Below, one piece after another: positions 44,036 through 54,462 of a stretch of DNA of 64,000 nucleotides (positions are counted from its first letter, which is position 1; each line of letters opens with the position of its first letter). The translations under genes and the position numbers were made by a program. The stretch comes from Leptasterias polaris (taxonomy: Eukaryota; Echinodermata; Asteroidea; Forcipulatida; Asteriidae), in NCBI GenBank assembly GCA_037783415.1, contig JAZGTN010000178.1:620001-684000 (forward strand), written 5' to 3'. The notes beneath the pieces are model-generated. The model did not search any database. It had not been told where the DNA came from and saw only the letters and a program-made list of their open reading frames with translations.

Positions 44036-44864
44036 GGGTTGTTCTAAAACCCCCTCGACCCCCTCGACCCCCACGACCCACGACCCACGACCCCCTCGAC
44101 CCCTCGACTTATGCTCGATTTTTTTTTATGTACACCAAAATTGCCACATGACACGATCTCAGCCAATCACGCACGAAGCAAACTGCGCGTGATTGGCTGA
44201 GATCGGGTACTGTGGCAATTTTGGTGTACAGAAAAAAAATCGCGGCATTTCCAAGCGTATCTCTTGGCCGACCCGAGCCTGAATAGGAGTATATCCCAAC
44301 TGGGATCCTGCGTTTACCGCCCGAGTACGATTTAGGCCAACTCATTACGTGATGATCAGGCAGACTCATTTCCGGCTGATCGCTCCCGTCCTGTGTCAAC
44401 AATTACTACTTGCTCTATGCGGAGCTCGAGGTTGTAGACCCGACCGACCATGGCCCACACGTGTTTTGGGGTTGTCAGTCTCCCACACCCGGGCCCCCGA
44501 CCATATGAAACGAGATCATGATCGGTGTGCACGTAACGTGCACACAGACTGGCAAACAATTGTTGACAACACGAAATTATTTGACATGCTACCTCTCTTC
44601 TTGTGTCGTGACTCTCACTCGGTCGGTGCAACACCACTGACTCTGGACGTATGGTCTGTTGGTCATCAGCAGGTCGCCGGAAGGAAGTCGCGTCGCCAGA
44701 CCAGCTAGCTCTTTGGATCACACGCTGTGAATTCTAAATCGGGAACTTAATTCTTACTCGGCCGTAAAGCGATGTGTTATGAATTGGAATTGGGACACGT
44801 TTCGATAACGGGGCGGACGTCGAGGGGTTGTGGGTTGGGGGTCGAGGGGGTTTTAGAACAACCC
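44036..44864. mobile_element. Non-autonomous Mutator-like element with 9-bp TSD
   Basis: Terminal inverted repeats of about 28 bp: left GGGTTGTTCTAAAACCCCCT.., right ..AGGGGGTTTTAGAACAACCC. CCTTTTTAC is duplicated at 44027-44035 and 44865-44873. A 9-bp duplication with G-starting long ends fits Mutator-like elements. The left end is followed by C-rich CCCTCGACC/CCCACGA repeats. No transposase inside. Confidence 0.7.
44116..44242. mobile_element. Nested 127-bp palindromic MITE
   Basis: The left arm CGATTTTTTTTTATGTACAC..TTGCCACA (44116-44148) mirrors the right arm TGTGGCAATTTTGGTGTACA..AATCG (to 44242). Inner arms GATCTCAGCCAATCACGC / GCGTGATTGGCTGAGATC are also exact complements, leaving only a short loop. 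Confidence 0.8.
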
Positions 44865-45026
44865 CCTTTTTACTCCAAAGATTCAGGAAGAGTGACAGTG
44901 CCACCCCACCTCATTGTCAACATGGAAGAAATTCTTGGATTTTTAAAAAATCCACCGGTTCAAAAGGTATGCTGTTGGTATGAATATTATACCTATTTTG
45001 TCTTGATATTTTGTACAGTGCCTTGA

Positions 45027-45454
45027 CTAGTCGATATTACATGTAGCTCCCCGAGAATAGACCTTATGCATTGATGTCACCAAGCCGCCATCTTAGAGGT
45101 AAACTGATGATGAAACAATGGAAACGCGCTGATTTGTACGCGCGGCGCACAAGACTGGCCAATGAGCATCTTCCGTTTGACCTCTAGATGAGGGCGCCCT
45201 ACTCAAATGACGTCATATGCATAAGGTATATAGGAAGTTGACAAACTAGTTCCCGAGGCGAAGCCAAGGGAACTAGTTTGTCAACTTCCAATACGCCTCT
45301 CTTAATATTTATGCATGAGTACGTCACAATTCTAACCCAAAACGAGGCCAAGTGGTGGCGGATGTGTGCCTATAGCCTCATTTTGGGTAAGAATTATGAC
45401 GTCATGCATGAATATTAGGAGAAGCGTATACCGAGGGGAGCTAATATCGGCTAG
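45027..45454. mobile_element. 428-bp fold-back MITE with nested hairpins
   Basis: The outer ends CTAGTCGATATTA..AGCTCCCC (45027-45053) and GGGGAGCTAATATCGGCTAG (45435-45454) are complementary. The left end carries an extra CATGTA. A central hairpin has perfect 22-bp arms (GGAAGTTGACAAACTAGTTC.. 45233-45254; ..45268-45289). A right-hand hairpin pairs ATTCTAACCCAAAACGAGGC with GCCTCATTTTGGGTAAGAAT. A left-hand one pairs ACCTTATGCAT with ATGCATAAGGT. Confidence 0.75.
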
Positions 45455-46110
45455 TCACCCGAAATAAACCATGTTATATTTGTTTTACTATACTTCATAC
45501 CAGTACATATTCAGTTACCGGAACATTATTTGGAGCGAGGGAAAATGATGACTGTGAAATAAAATGCACATGATAATTATAGTTTGTTCATGTGTTGGAT
45601 GTCACTAGAGAGAGCGATGTTCGTGCGTGTATACAAAACAGTACCACGATCATAAAGCGCCTTGACAATAGCGCCCGGGCCGACCGGTCGCACAATGGTT
45701 AATGCGCATGACAAGTAGAATAGCTCCCGGGATCGACCAATCAGAATTAACAAGCGTGATATAACAAGGGTTGGACATCATAATTGACTTCATGTTTACT
45801 ACACTTGGGTTATTTCAAGCAAGATGTAACCTTAGGATTTCTACTACTGACTGGCGTTCCACAAAAGCCCAGTGAGAGGTTTGACCTACTCTAGTCTTTG
45901 CGACTTATTAAGTTATTTATTGGTAGTTGCGATAACGTATTAAACCCTCCTCCCGACGGCGAAACGAACAGGGCGAAATGGTCAAACACGTACAATTTCG
46001 ACAGCTGATGGTCAACAGATTTGCTCCATTTTTACCACTTTCAAAAATCCTGACACAAATTATAGGAACACGAACTTAATCCTCAATGTCTAATGAATCC
46101 TTTCATAACA
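45455..46110. other. Noncoding, nothing recognised
   Basis: No ORF, tandem repeat or clear inverted repeat recognised. Confidence 0.45.
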
Positions 46111-46114
46111 CTCA

Positions 46115-46875
46115 AAACACCATTGAGCTGGTGGAGGGAGTTATACAGTGGTCCTTGAAAGGCAACTTGCAGACTATCTGACTGGTGATTTAAACACACC
46201 AACCCCTGCCATGCTGGAGCAGACAAAGTCCGCCCCAATTCACAACATTTACAGTGAGAGAATACTCGGGATGGCTGACCACCAGACAATTCGTGCCCCC
46301 AATGCCACAATTGGCTTTATCGATGCCAAAGTAAAAGCAGCAAAAAGACCCTACAGTGGCTACAGTGGCTAAATTCAAAAGAGGCTATACTACAAGAAAA
46401 CCTAGTCAAATTTTCAATTAAGAGAGCCAGAGAGGTCAGATTCATCCGCAAGCAGCGAGAAGAATTGAAAACAAGTGTGTTTGGAGCGACAAAAAATGAG
46501 AAAACAAAAAAGATATCAAACTAGTAGAAACAAACTTGAGAAAAAAATGAAAGCTGTGGTGGCATCTGGGCAACTTGGTGAAGGCCTCCTGAATGAACTT
46601 AAGCTATCTGTGGAAAAAGAACAAACATTCACATCAATAATAGAAGACTACAAGAGACTTGAGGATCGCCACATTGAACATTTCTGGTTTGTCAGTGGTG
46701 TAAACATTCTCTACCATGGGCACATACTTGAGGTGAAAAAGTCCAAGTCAGGTCGTACACAGTGATCGTGTCATACTGGTTGGAAGCCGAGACAGACGAG
46801 GACAGTGAAGACCACAAGATACCATTGTCACAGCTACTTACAGACTTTGTCCTTGGGGACCTCATCTTCCTTTAG
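46115..46875 (+). pseudogene. Unrecognised repeated protein family, C-terminal part (copy 2)
   Basis: In successive frames: VLERQLADYLTGDLNTPTPA..TKSAPIHNIYSERILGMADH..APNATIGFIDAKVKA, then LNSKEAILQENLVKFSIKRA, then a Lys-rich coil (KQKRYQTSRNKLEKKMKAVV), HFWFVSGVNILYHGHI, and finally IVSYWLEAETDEDSEDHKIP..DFVLGDLIFL before TAG. It matches the protein at 15451-16237 domain by domain. Frameshifts lie near 46365, 46480 and 46740. SAP.HN..SE..LGM..........PNAT..F.D.K is the best conserved stretch. Function unknown. Confidence 0.55.
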
Positions 46876-46975
46876 ACTTTATTATACAGGTACTATGTCC
46901 ACATATTTGCAATCCTGAGATTGTTACCTATAATTTGATACCAAACTTAATGCAGTTGTAATTTTCTTTCGAAAA

Positions 46976-47072
46976 AAAGGCCGCCGTCCATTCAAAATGG
47001 CCGCCATCCTTTCAAAATGGCCGCCATCCTTTCAAAATGGCTGCCAAGTATCCAAAATGGCTGCCAATAAGT
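46976..47072. repeat. Minisatellite of AAAATGGC(C/T)GCCA units
   Basis: Five imperfect copies of a 17-20 bp unit (TTTCAAAATGGCCGCCATCC consensus). A related single 'agatggctgccatcttttca' occurs near 60243. Confidence 0.85.
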
Positions 47073-47088
47073 GGACGACAATTATAAA

Positions 47089-48310
47089 GATGATGACTTC
47101 CAATGTGGCCAATATCTGCAGCCCCATCCTCGTAACTAGTCGTCTCACTAGAAAAAAGTAAACAAATCAGACTGAACCCCACCACTCATGGACTGGTTCA
47201 CAAGGCCAGACAGAAATTGTCTGCTTGGCCAGCCTAAGAAATCAAGTCTGGAGACAGGTGGATAAACTGAAAGAAAGCCTTGACTGGTGCAAAGGACATC
47301 ATAATTCAAGAATAATTCAAGATACTCGAGACACCAGCGATTTTGGAAGAAAGGTATACAGGAATTGAAAAACGAGATGTAGGTGCAGGACAGCCCTGAT
47401 GGGAACAAGGTTGAAGAGCCGCAGCCGTTTATCCTACTTGACTCGCCCACTTACCAGGTGCTCCTTGAGGAGGTGAGACACGACTTGGGACTGGACATCT
47501 TTGGCTTGCTGCCCTGTCTGCTTATAATTTTACCTAGGAGTACGGAAGTGGCAAGCTCAGTGGTGATGCAGATGGCCTGTCCCGCCGCCCCCATCATGAG
47601 ACTGCAGCTAATTCACAGACTGTTTCTGCTGAAGCTGTAAAAGCTATAGTAGGCTCACTCAGTGTACATGTATATCTTGCCAACTCAGCCTTGTCATCAA
47701 CCTCATTAGTAATCCTCCACTATGGCCAGGACAAAGTCCAATTCATCAAGTGTCCACGGAGGAGTGGAGGCAATACCAACAAGATGATCCCATTATTGGG
47801 AAAGTCATTCAATACAAGTCGAGTCCTTGCTCCGTGATGGCACGTACACCGAGCAAATTCTTGCCTCGTATGTCCGCCAATTGATTCGTTGAGAGATGGA
47901 GTGGTTGGATGGTCTGAAAGCCTTGACTGGTGCAAAAAGGACATTAAGAAACTCCCACCCTGCTCACTGAAGATGATCTCTAAGAACAAAAATAGCATGG
48001 TTTGCAGTGGAATATGGTGGATTGATCTTCGATCAGTAACAGTTGAGGATAACCACAACTGGTCTCAAATCTCCACTTTCATGTCATCTTTGGTATAGCA
48101 CTACAAAATATTCATCACATTCTAGCTTTTGTGATGAACTAAAGGCATCTAAGTCAGGCCTCCAGACAGAGGAAGACATGCCAGTAGGGGGAGGGTGCAA
48201 AGGGGGGGGGGGGGGGGGGGAGAAGCAAATCAGTAGAGTTGGGCAAGAAGAATGAAGTTGACCAATGAAGAAGAGAAAGTATTTTAACCTGTAGCCTGTA
48301 TCTTTATCCA
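47089..48310 (+). repeat. Duplicated block, copy 1 (internally deleted)
   Basis: Aligns with 61769-63599 at roughly 97% by eye over shared parts. Relative to that copy it lacks about 46 bp (junction ATTAGT|AATCC, 47710) and 559 bp (junction at AAG 47816-47818). The shared sequence includes a Gypsy linker segment and a G-run near 48205-48220. The duplication continues at 50163-50221 after a 1.85-kb insertion. Confidence 0.9.
47530..47820 (+). pseudogene. Ty3/Gypsy RNase H end and linker (copy 1)
   Basis: A frame reads YGSGKLSGDADGLSRRPHHE, the RNase H C-terminal N.DA..LSR.P signature, then TVSAEAVKA and, after a frame change, the linker QDDPIIGKVIQYK. It is truncated by the microhomology deletion at 47818. 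Confidence 0.65.
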
Positions 48311-50162
48311 TGTTTTACATTTAACCAACAACTTTCCCAGACACGCATAAATGAGAGCGGTCTCAGACCGTGTCCGAATGTATTCCGCCTCCCATGGTGT
48401 ACGAGTTGGCGTGCGCGTATGAGTTGACCTATTTCCCTTCCCATCATGCTTTGCGACAACAGCACCTTATATTGATAATTTGGTATTCGCGATAAACCTT
48501 ACCATCATGCAGTCCAATAAAAAGGTGTGCATATCGGGTCACTTGAATCCTTCCATCTTCCGAAAATTCTATCGCATGAAATGTAGACATTTCTTGTGTC
48601 ATCATTGCGTGAGGCATTACGTCATGCCCCATTTACCCAGTATTCGGTATCCAGCAATGATTTCAACTAAAAATGGGCAATATAAGTGCCACCTGTGCGG
48701 CATTTTTTGATTCCTTTTTTGTTGTTTCTTTAAGTTTCCTTTCTTGTAAAATTGATTAAGGTGATTTGCCGTGATTGGCATCAATGGACTGTAAATATGA
48801 TGATTACATTTTAAATTGAAAGACAGAGTTTACCCTTCTCCATCCCATACCTTTTTCCCGGACCAGCAAGAAAGCACACTTGACAAGAAAAGGATTGTAC
48901 ACTATTAACTGCTATTAACAGGAGCATGATTTTATTACAGATTTGGTAACAAATATTAGCAGGTACATGTACATGTATACAAATGGGGGAAAAGTTTACA
49001 CACTATGTGCCAAGTAAAAGCAAAACAAAATGTGGCCCATTCAAATTTTAAAAAAGTACTTTGCATGCAAACAATTTCAGTAAAAGTAGGATGCAAAAAA
49101 TCTTGGAATTAGAGGGCAAACCCTCTGTGAAAAGAATACGTTATCAGGCCAAAATTTTAATAAAAGAGGCATAAGGGCACACCCTGAGTAAAATGGCTAA
49201 ATCAGGGCAAACTGTGAGTAAAAGGGCTATAATATCAGGGCAAATCCTGTGTAAAAAGGCTAGTATTATCAGGACAAACCCCGAGTAAAAAGGCTATTTA
49301 GAGGGCAAACCCTGAGTAAAAAGGCTGTATTATTATCAGGACAAACTCTGAGTAAAAAGGCTATATCAGGGCAAACTGTGAGTAAAAAGGCTATAATATT
49401 AGGGCAAATCCTGTGTAAAAAGGCTGTGTAAAAATGTTATCAAGACAAACCCTGAGCAAAAAGACAACATGAAAACTGTACCTTTAGGAAAAACGCTTTT
49501 AGTAAAAAAGCTTGATAAAAGAAAACCCGTCGGGGAAATCCTTAGTATAAAGGCTACAATACATGTATCCTTAGGGTAAATCTTTAGTTAAAAAGCTACA
49601 TCAAAGGTTTTGGAAGGAAGAAGGTGGGGGAGAATAATAAAAAGCAAACACTTTTTATCCATTGCAATCACCATTATACAGCTTGTTGGTGCCAATCAAG
49701 GCGAATTATTTTTATATCAACTTTATTACTGCTGCTCTGATTGTTGACTGTGTGGTTTTTTTTTGCGTTTGCTCCTGTTTGCCCGTTGTTCTTTTTGTGT
49801 GAACAGTGTGATATGCTGATTATGCTGGGAGAGCGATGGGTGGGCGGGGGTAAGCGTAGTCATTGCTTAGGTATGGCGATCCACTTTGAACTCCAATGCT
49901 TATTATGTACTTGTGTGCTTTTTATATATTTATAGTTCTGTTTTTTTAACTAGGTTTTACTTTGTTCTGACTGGGGTGTGGTGTTACCATTGCTTGCCTT
50001 TTTAAGTTTGTTCTTTGCTTTTTTATCAATCTTTGTATTGTTTTCTTGTATTTTTTTATCTTATTTTCTGATTGTACTTTTTAGGGATGGCCCATTGAAA
50101 ATCATCTTTTTAGGTGACATGGCTACCATCATTAAATAAAGCTTTTATTATTATTATTATTA
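48311..50162 (+). mobile_element. 1.85-kb retroposon-like insertion with (TTA)n tail
   Basis: The paralogous copy runs straight from CTTTATCCA (63599) into CAAAGCTT (63600). Copy 1 has 1.85 kb between CTTTATCCA (48310) and AAAGCTTT (50163). The insertion ends in AATAAAGC and TTATTATTATTATTATTA (about 50139-50160), so it is probably a LINE or other retroposon in + orientation. An open frame at 48480-48710 with HFLCHHCVRHYV and CHLC resembles half a RING finger, but I do not trust it. Confidence 0.6.
49110..49600. repeat. Minisatellite, 28-40 bp unit AGGGCAAACCCTGAGTAAAAAGGCT
   Basis: About twelve imperfect copies of CAGGGCAAACCCTGAGTAAA-type units, with variable spacers such as 'ataatat' and 'attattat'. 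Units degrade toward the right. Confidence 0.85.
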
Positions 50163-50639
50163 TAAAGCTTTTTGATATTAATGCTGTTGTTTCAACAACG
50201 AACTAATTTACTTTACAAATGGGTTCGATACATTCGTGCCACACAACATGTAAATTAGATTGTACAAATTAAGATTTAAAGAAACACAGAATAGACCTAT
50301 TAATGATAGAAACCAAGAGAATGTGGGTATTTTCCTTGAGAACATTTTAACTAAATTTAGAATGATTATCAGCTTCCTTACACCAACATTATCTAAAAAT
50401 GGTAAAATGGCCTCCAAAGCAAAGTCTGGCAAATTGTACAAAAGGTACAGAACAGAGGCTTGTGTCTTCTGGCCACCTGGTCTGAGGACCTCCAGTGGAG
50501 GCACTGATCAGGAGGGGTGGTCAGAAGGAACCAACAGGGATGCTTTTTAAGAAGTCATTCTGGTTCTTCATAAGAAAAATCACCCTTGACTTGTTGACAT
50601 GTAAACAAAAATGATAATACAGTGTTTTCACTTGCCGAG

Positions 50640-51592
50640 GGCTTCTTCTCCTATCACCATTGGAGAAGCTATCACTCACTATCAAGTTGTTCATTTGAAA
50701 GATAAGTTAGGTTCGGCCAGGCAGAGTTCATACTACTGTACAAACGTCTGAAGAGAAAGGAAGAAAGTTCAAGGAAAAATGAGTTTATCATCAATCAACA
50801 TGTGTCTGGCGGTTGCACAGAGAAGATAAACAAGCTTTTAAAAAAACATCCGGAGTTTGCAAACCCAGTGTTCAACCCTAAAGCAAGCCAAAAAGTGCAA
50901 AGAATTTGAAAAATAAAACACTTCAGACACAACAAAAAGCCAAGGAAGGGCAGTTGAAAGCAGATTGTAAGCTTGGAAGCAGAATTGCTTGATCTTAAAG
51001 AGACAATTGACAATGCACAGTCGACAGTTAATACAAGAGACAAAGGAACACGATACAGCGATGATATCATCAAATGCTTAATGGAACTATGGGCGAGGCA
51101 GAAGTTCCTGCACATCAATGTGGGAGAATCATTCAATTTGTTTCAAGACATGTGTTTAACAAGAATATTCCTTCAACCAATGTACCATCAGAACAAACAG
51201 CTTTAAGAATTGCTGATAAAGCTCATGTTTTAGCAAAGTATCATGTTGCTGAATGCATTTCTGAGCAAGAATTTGATCTTCACTCTGATGGGGCGACAAG
51301 AGACCACCGCAAATTTCTGGGAAATCAAGTGACACTTGAAAGTAAGAAAACATTAAGTACAGGTTACCAGATGGTTGATAAGGAAGACACGGCAAATCTG
51401 CTCAATGCTGCAGTCTCCCTTCTTGAGGAGCTATCATTTGTGTATAATGAAGAGAATGCTGATCTCCAGTTCAAAAAAATGCTGGAAAAGCTAACAGGGT
51501 TAATGTCGAATAGGGCCAGTTATCAATCTTCAATAAATTTAAATAACATTCCTCTCAGATTGGCTTATTATCTTAAGTTACATTGTCTTTAA
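50640..51592 (+). pseudogene. Unrecognised repeated protein, N-terminal/central part
   Basis: The frame at 50973 (LEAELLDLKETIDNAQSTVN..SDDIIKCLMEL) passes, after a frameshift near 51080, into the frame GEAEVPAHQCGRIIQFVSRH, then LAKYHVAECISEQEFDLHSD, GATRDHRKFLGNQVTLESKK, DKEDTANLLNAAVSLLEELS and LTGLMSNRAS. The coiled coil, LHSDGATRDH and M.[S/D].RAS blocks recall large multicopy proteins of cnidarians and deuterostomes whose C-termini look like 15451-16237 and 46115-46875. That link is from memory and unverified. No known catalytic triad identified. Confidence 0.4.
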
Positions 51593-51618
51593 ACACCTTT
51601 TAACATCTCTGGTTTCAG

Positions 51619-53578
51619 ATGGCACCCAACTTTGCTGTTGTTGAATTTGTGGAAGAACAGTCGGTGGAGGTTATACACACATCGTGGATACTAAAAACAA
51701 CTGATGTGGAGGTGAGTTTAATTTGGTATTAAACTGACAAACATTTGAAAATTTCAAAAACAAGTCAAAAAACCTTGAATTTTAATTCGTGAGATGTCTG
51801 ATTATGTTAGGTCAAGTAACTGCCATTTAAAGGGTGTTACAACATTGGTAAGATTGAACATATAAATGTTCACAGATTGCACATGTATAAAGATGGTCAT
51901 GGTGGAAGACTCCCTTGAAATAGTTTTGCTTTGAAATTCCATAGTTTTTAGGAAACGAGTAAAACAATAGTCTTTATCCTGCAGGATAAAATCTTATGTT
52001 TGAAAAAAAGCTAAAACAAATATGACTCATGACTCCGATGACCGATAGTTAGCTTAAACTTTCACAGGTTTTTAATTTCATGTATACTAATGTGGGGTCA
52101 CGTCAAGTATGGATACAGGTCTTTGGCAATTACTAATGTTGTACACACCCTTTAAACCACAACTTTCCAGAGGGGGAAACAGCGATTACACCTGCGCTTC
52201 TTTTTAAAAGTTGAAAGCTTAAATTTGGTACATACACTTTCTGAGTTTTATTATTTGAAAAGTTTATTATTATACTTTCTGAATTGATAGAGCGGGAAAC
52301 TGTGAACATCGTTACTTTGATGCACTCATCTCTAAAAACAAGTCAAAACAATTAATTACATTTAACGAAAAAATGAATGTTGAATTTTTCCTCATTCCAG
52401 GACTCTGCGCTGTATTGCCTTTGGCCAAATAAAAACCACTCTGCAAAGGCCAGAAGGGGGCAGATACCTGATATAAAGGAAAGGTGGACTAGACAAAGAT
52501 ACGGGTGTTTTCTTACACAGGTAAATCGTTTGGTTTGTTTTCTGTTTTCTAATATTTTTTTTGAACTACCGACATAACTCAAACTTACTTCCGTTAGGCT
52601 ATACTTGAATTAAACTGACTTATTATGTGAACTTGTTTCGAGTAAGCTATAATGTGCTGACTAGGACTGTGAACAGACAAATTTTCATAAGGATTCCTAT
52701 CACACAGGGACCTAACTAAAGACGTTTAAAAATAATATTAAGAACACCGAAAACAAAAGTTCAAATATTTAATGAAAAACAATGGACCTGTATTGGCTGG
52801 ATAGATGTATTATTTGAATAAATATGCACAAATAAAATGATATTTAATTCATACAGATACGTTGGAAAAAGCACTGCAAACTGCTAAAATGGCCGAAGAA
52901 ACGTCCAATATAGAGAGTGACGATGATGAAGCGCCTCGTCAGCGGAAAAGACCAAAAAGGTACAACTCGTCCGTCGAATCAGATGATGAAGGTAAGTTTT
53001 TGAAAACTAAAGTCAAACAAAATTTTTTTTGTGGAAACAGCTGAACCTTGCCTCACTTATAATTGGTGCATAACTTAATCAAAACAGACGGTGTTTTCAC
53101 CTCCTTCAAGATAAGCCCGATGTTCTATGGCATTGCACATCATTAAAAGTGATCAACGTAGAAATTCTTATAACTACATGTAGATTTTTGTGTTGGCACA
53201 TAATTATGTGTTTCACCTATTATAAACTGATAAATACCAAAGATAGTAAACTTCAAAGACTTTTGCTGTGAACATGGTGAATTCGTACTTTTCTTTTTGC
53301 ACCAAAACCCGTACGATCTTCACAAAATTGTAACCAGTATTTTTAGGCTCACATGACAATTGCTACCAGTAAAGGCTATTAGTTTTACATCGAGTAAGTT
53401 TGCATGGAACAAATAGCAATTAAACAACGCTGAATTTATCTTTAATTTAAAATTACTTCGCTTGAACCTTTTCTAGATGAAGTTCCGCCCCGCAACAACG
53501 TGGTACAGAAGGTGATTGGGAAGCAAACTTTGCCAGATGCTCCAACTTTTCGAACCAAGGACGATTCCTTAAGCCAAA
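51619..53578 (+). CDS. Partial spliced gene, DUF4806-type N-terminal region
   Basis: Exon-like blocks: 51619-51711 (MAPNFAVVEFVEEQSVEVIH.. to DVE|GTGAGT); 52401-52520 (DSALYCLWPNKNHSAKARRG..RYGCFLTQ|GTAAAT); 52857-52991 (EKALQTAKMAEETSNIESDD.. basic patch, GAAG|GTAAGT); 53477-53578 (DEVPPRNNVVQKVIGKQTLP..SLSQ|GTATGC). The AVVEF...EV...W / LYCLWP / W...YG.F pattern followed by an acidic-basic linker is typical of animal proteins with a C-terminal DUF4806 domain. Exons 1-2 and 3-4 join in phase. Exon 2 to 3 is off by two bases, so a small exon is missed or the copy is broken. The C-terminal domain is not in the window. Confidence 0.5.
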
Positions 53579-53579
53579 G

Positions 53580-54462
53580 TATGCATATGTTCTTTCTCAA
53601 CAGCAGAAAAATTGTGAACGAACAATGAGTGAATGAATTAATGTATAGACGAAGAAGGGGAGTAATAATTAAGCAGACAAAGTAAAATGCACAATGACGT
53701 CATTACAAAATCTGTAAGATGCGATTCAGATTTGAAAGTGTGTCAGAACATTCAGACAAGCTGTTTGTGGAGCCCTGGACTTTAGTTAAGAGAAGTTGCA
53801 CCCCCAAGTTTTAAGAGCCATAAAATAACCCACCATTTATTCAACAGCCAACCTCCACTGAACCCCCCAGCGAGAAATAACAGAGTGGATTGATGTGGTT
53901 GTGTTACGTTCGCCCTCACTGACAGCCAGCCATATTCTGGATGACTGAAATTAGTGAGAGAGCACAAAGCAAAAAAACATCAATTCACTGAAGTGGCTTT
54001 TCTCATCCATTTATTTCCGATTCATGAATTATCGTAACTATGATGATTTAAGGAGTGTTACAGCATGCTATTACAGTCAAACACAAAGAAACTTCCTGTT
54101 TTTGTTTTCCACAAAACATCATACATGTAGGTCTGGTCCCAAAAACCTCTAATGATGAAGAAACATTAAAAAACAAGTACATATTTATTTAAGAAGTGCG
54201 TAACCGCACTTAGTTTAATTGGCACAAATCGAAAACTCTTTGCCAATTTCCAACAATGGTTTCCGAGTACATGTATATAGAAAGACATCGTATTCTACAC
54301 TAAAAAAGTTCGCAAGTTCAAATGTAAATTATCTATCATTCAACAATTAAAATATTTATATAGCTCAGAAAAAGTCACGATTTCAGTAAATGGCTAATCA
54401 ATTTTTACCCTAGTGTTCAATACAATAGTTTGAGCAAATTGCACCTTTCTACTCAATACTGC
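53580..54462. other. Noncoding, nothing recognised
   Basis: No ORF with family resemblance. TACATGTA occurs at 54122 and 54268. Confidence 0.45.

Larger units (their letters stand above)
42193..44969 (+). pseudogene. Spliced BEND-like gene remnant
   Basis: Exon-like blocks with splice borders. 42193-42377 reads VTWVLVKFQDGMFSHP then, after a frameshift, ENVELISRGMSAQ..WQGILYEGVISAIS (AG|TGACATGG, TCAA|GTAAGT). 43020-about 43200 is a Lys/Glu-rich linker, frameshifted at an A6 run. About 43510-43860 holds AAPANLKPEVAEQFGMLLGF and, in another frame, a short coiled coil (DEAEVERFQTENITLHAENQ). 44881-44969 reads DSGRVTVPPHLIVNMEEILG and ends at AAAG|GTATGC. A W-LV-F module, acidic/basic linker, coil and terminal DNA-binding piece resembles BEN-domain proteins of marine animals. 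The match is tentative and several frameshifts mark it as broken. Confidence 0.35.

Noticed and set aside
47148..47450. Minus-strand ORFs of 100 codons repeated at 61828-62130
   Set aside because: They are the antisense of the duplicated block. The similarity of the two is explained by the duplication, and the encoded sequence has no recognisable domain.
48480..48710. RING-finger-like ORF (HFLCHHC ... CHLC)
   Set aside because: Only half of the metal ligands are present, and it lies in a retroposon-like insertion with no splice sites.
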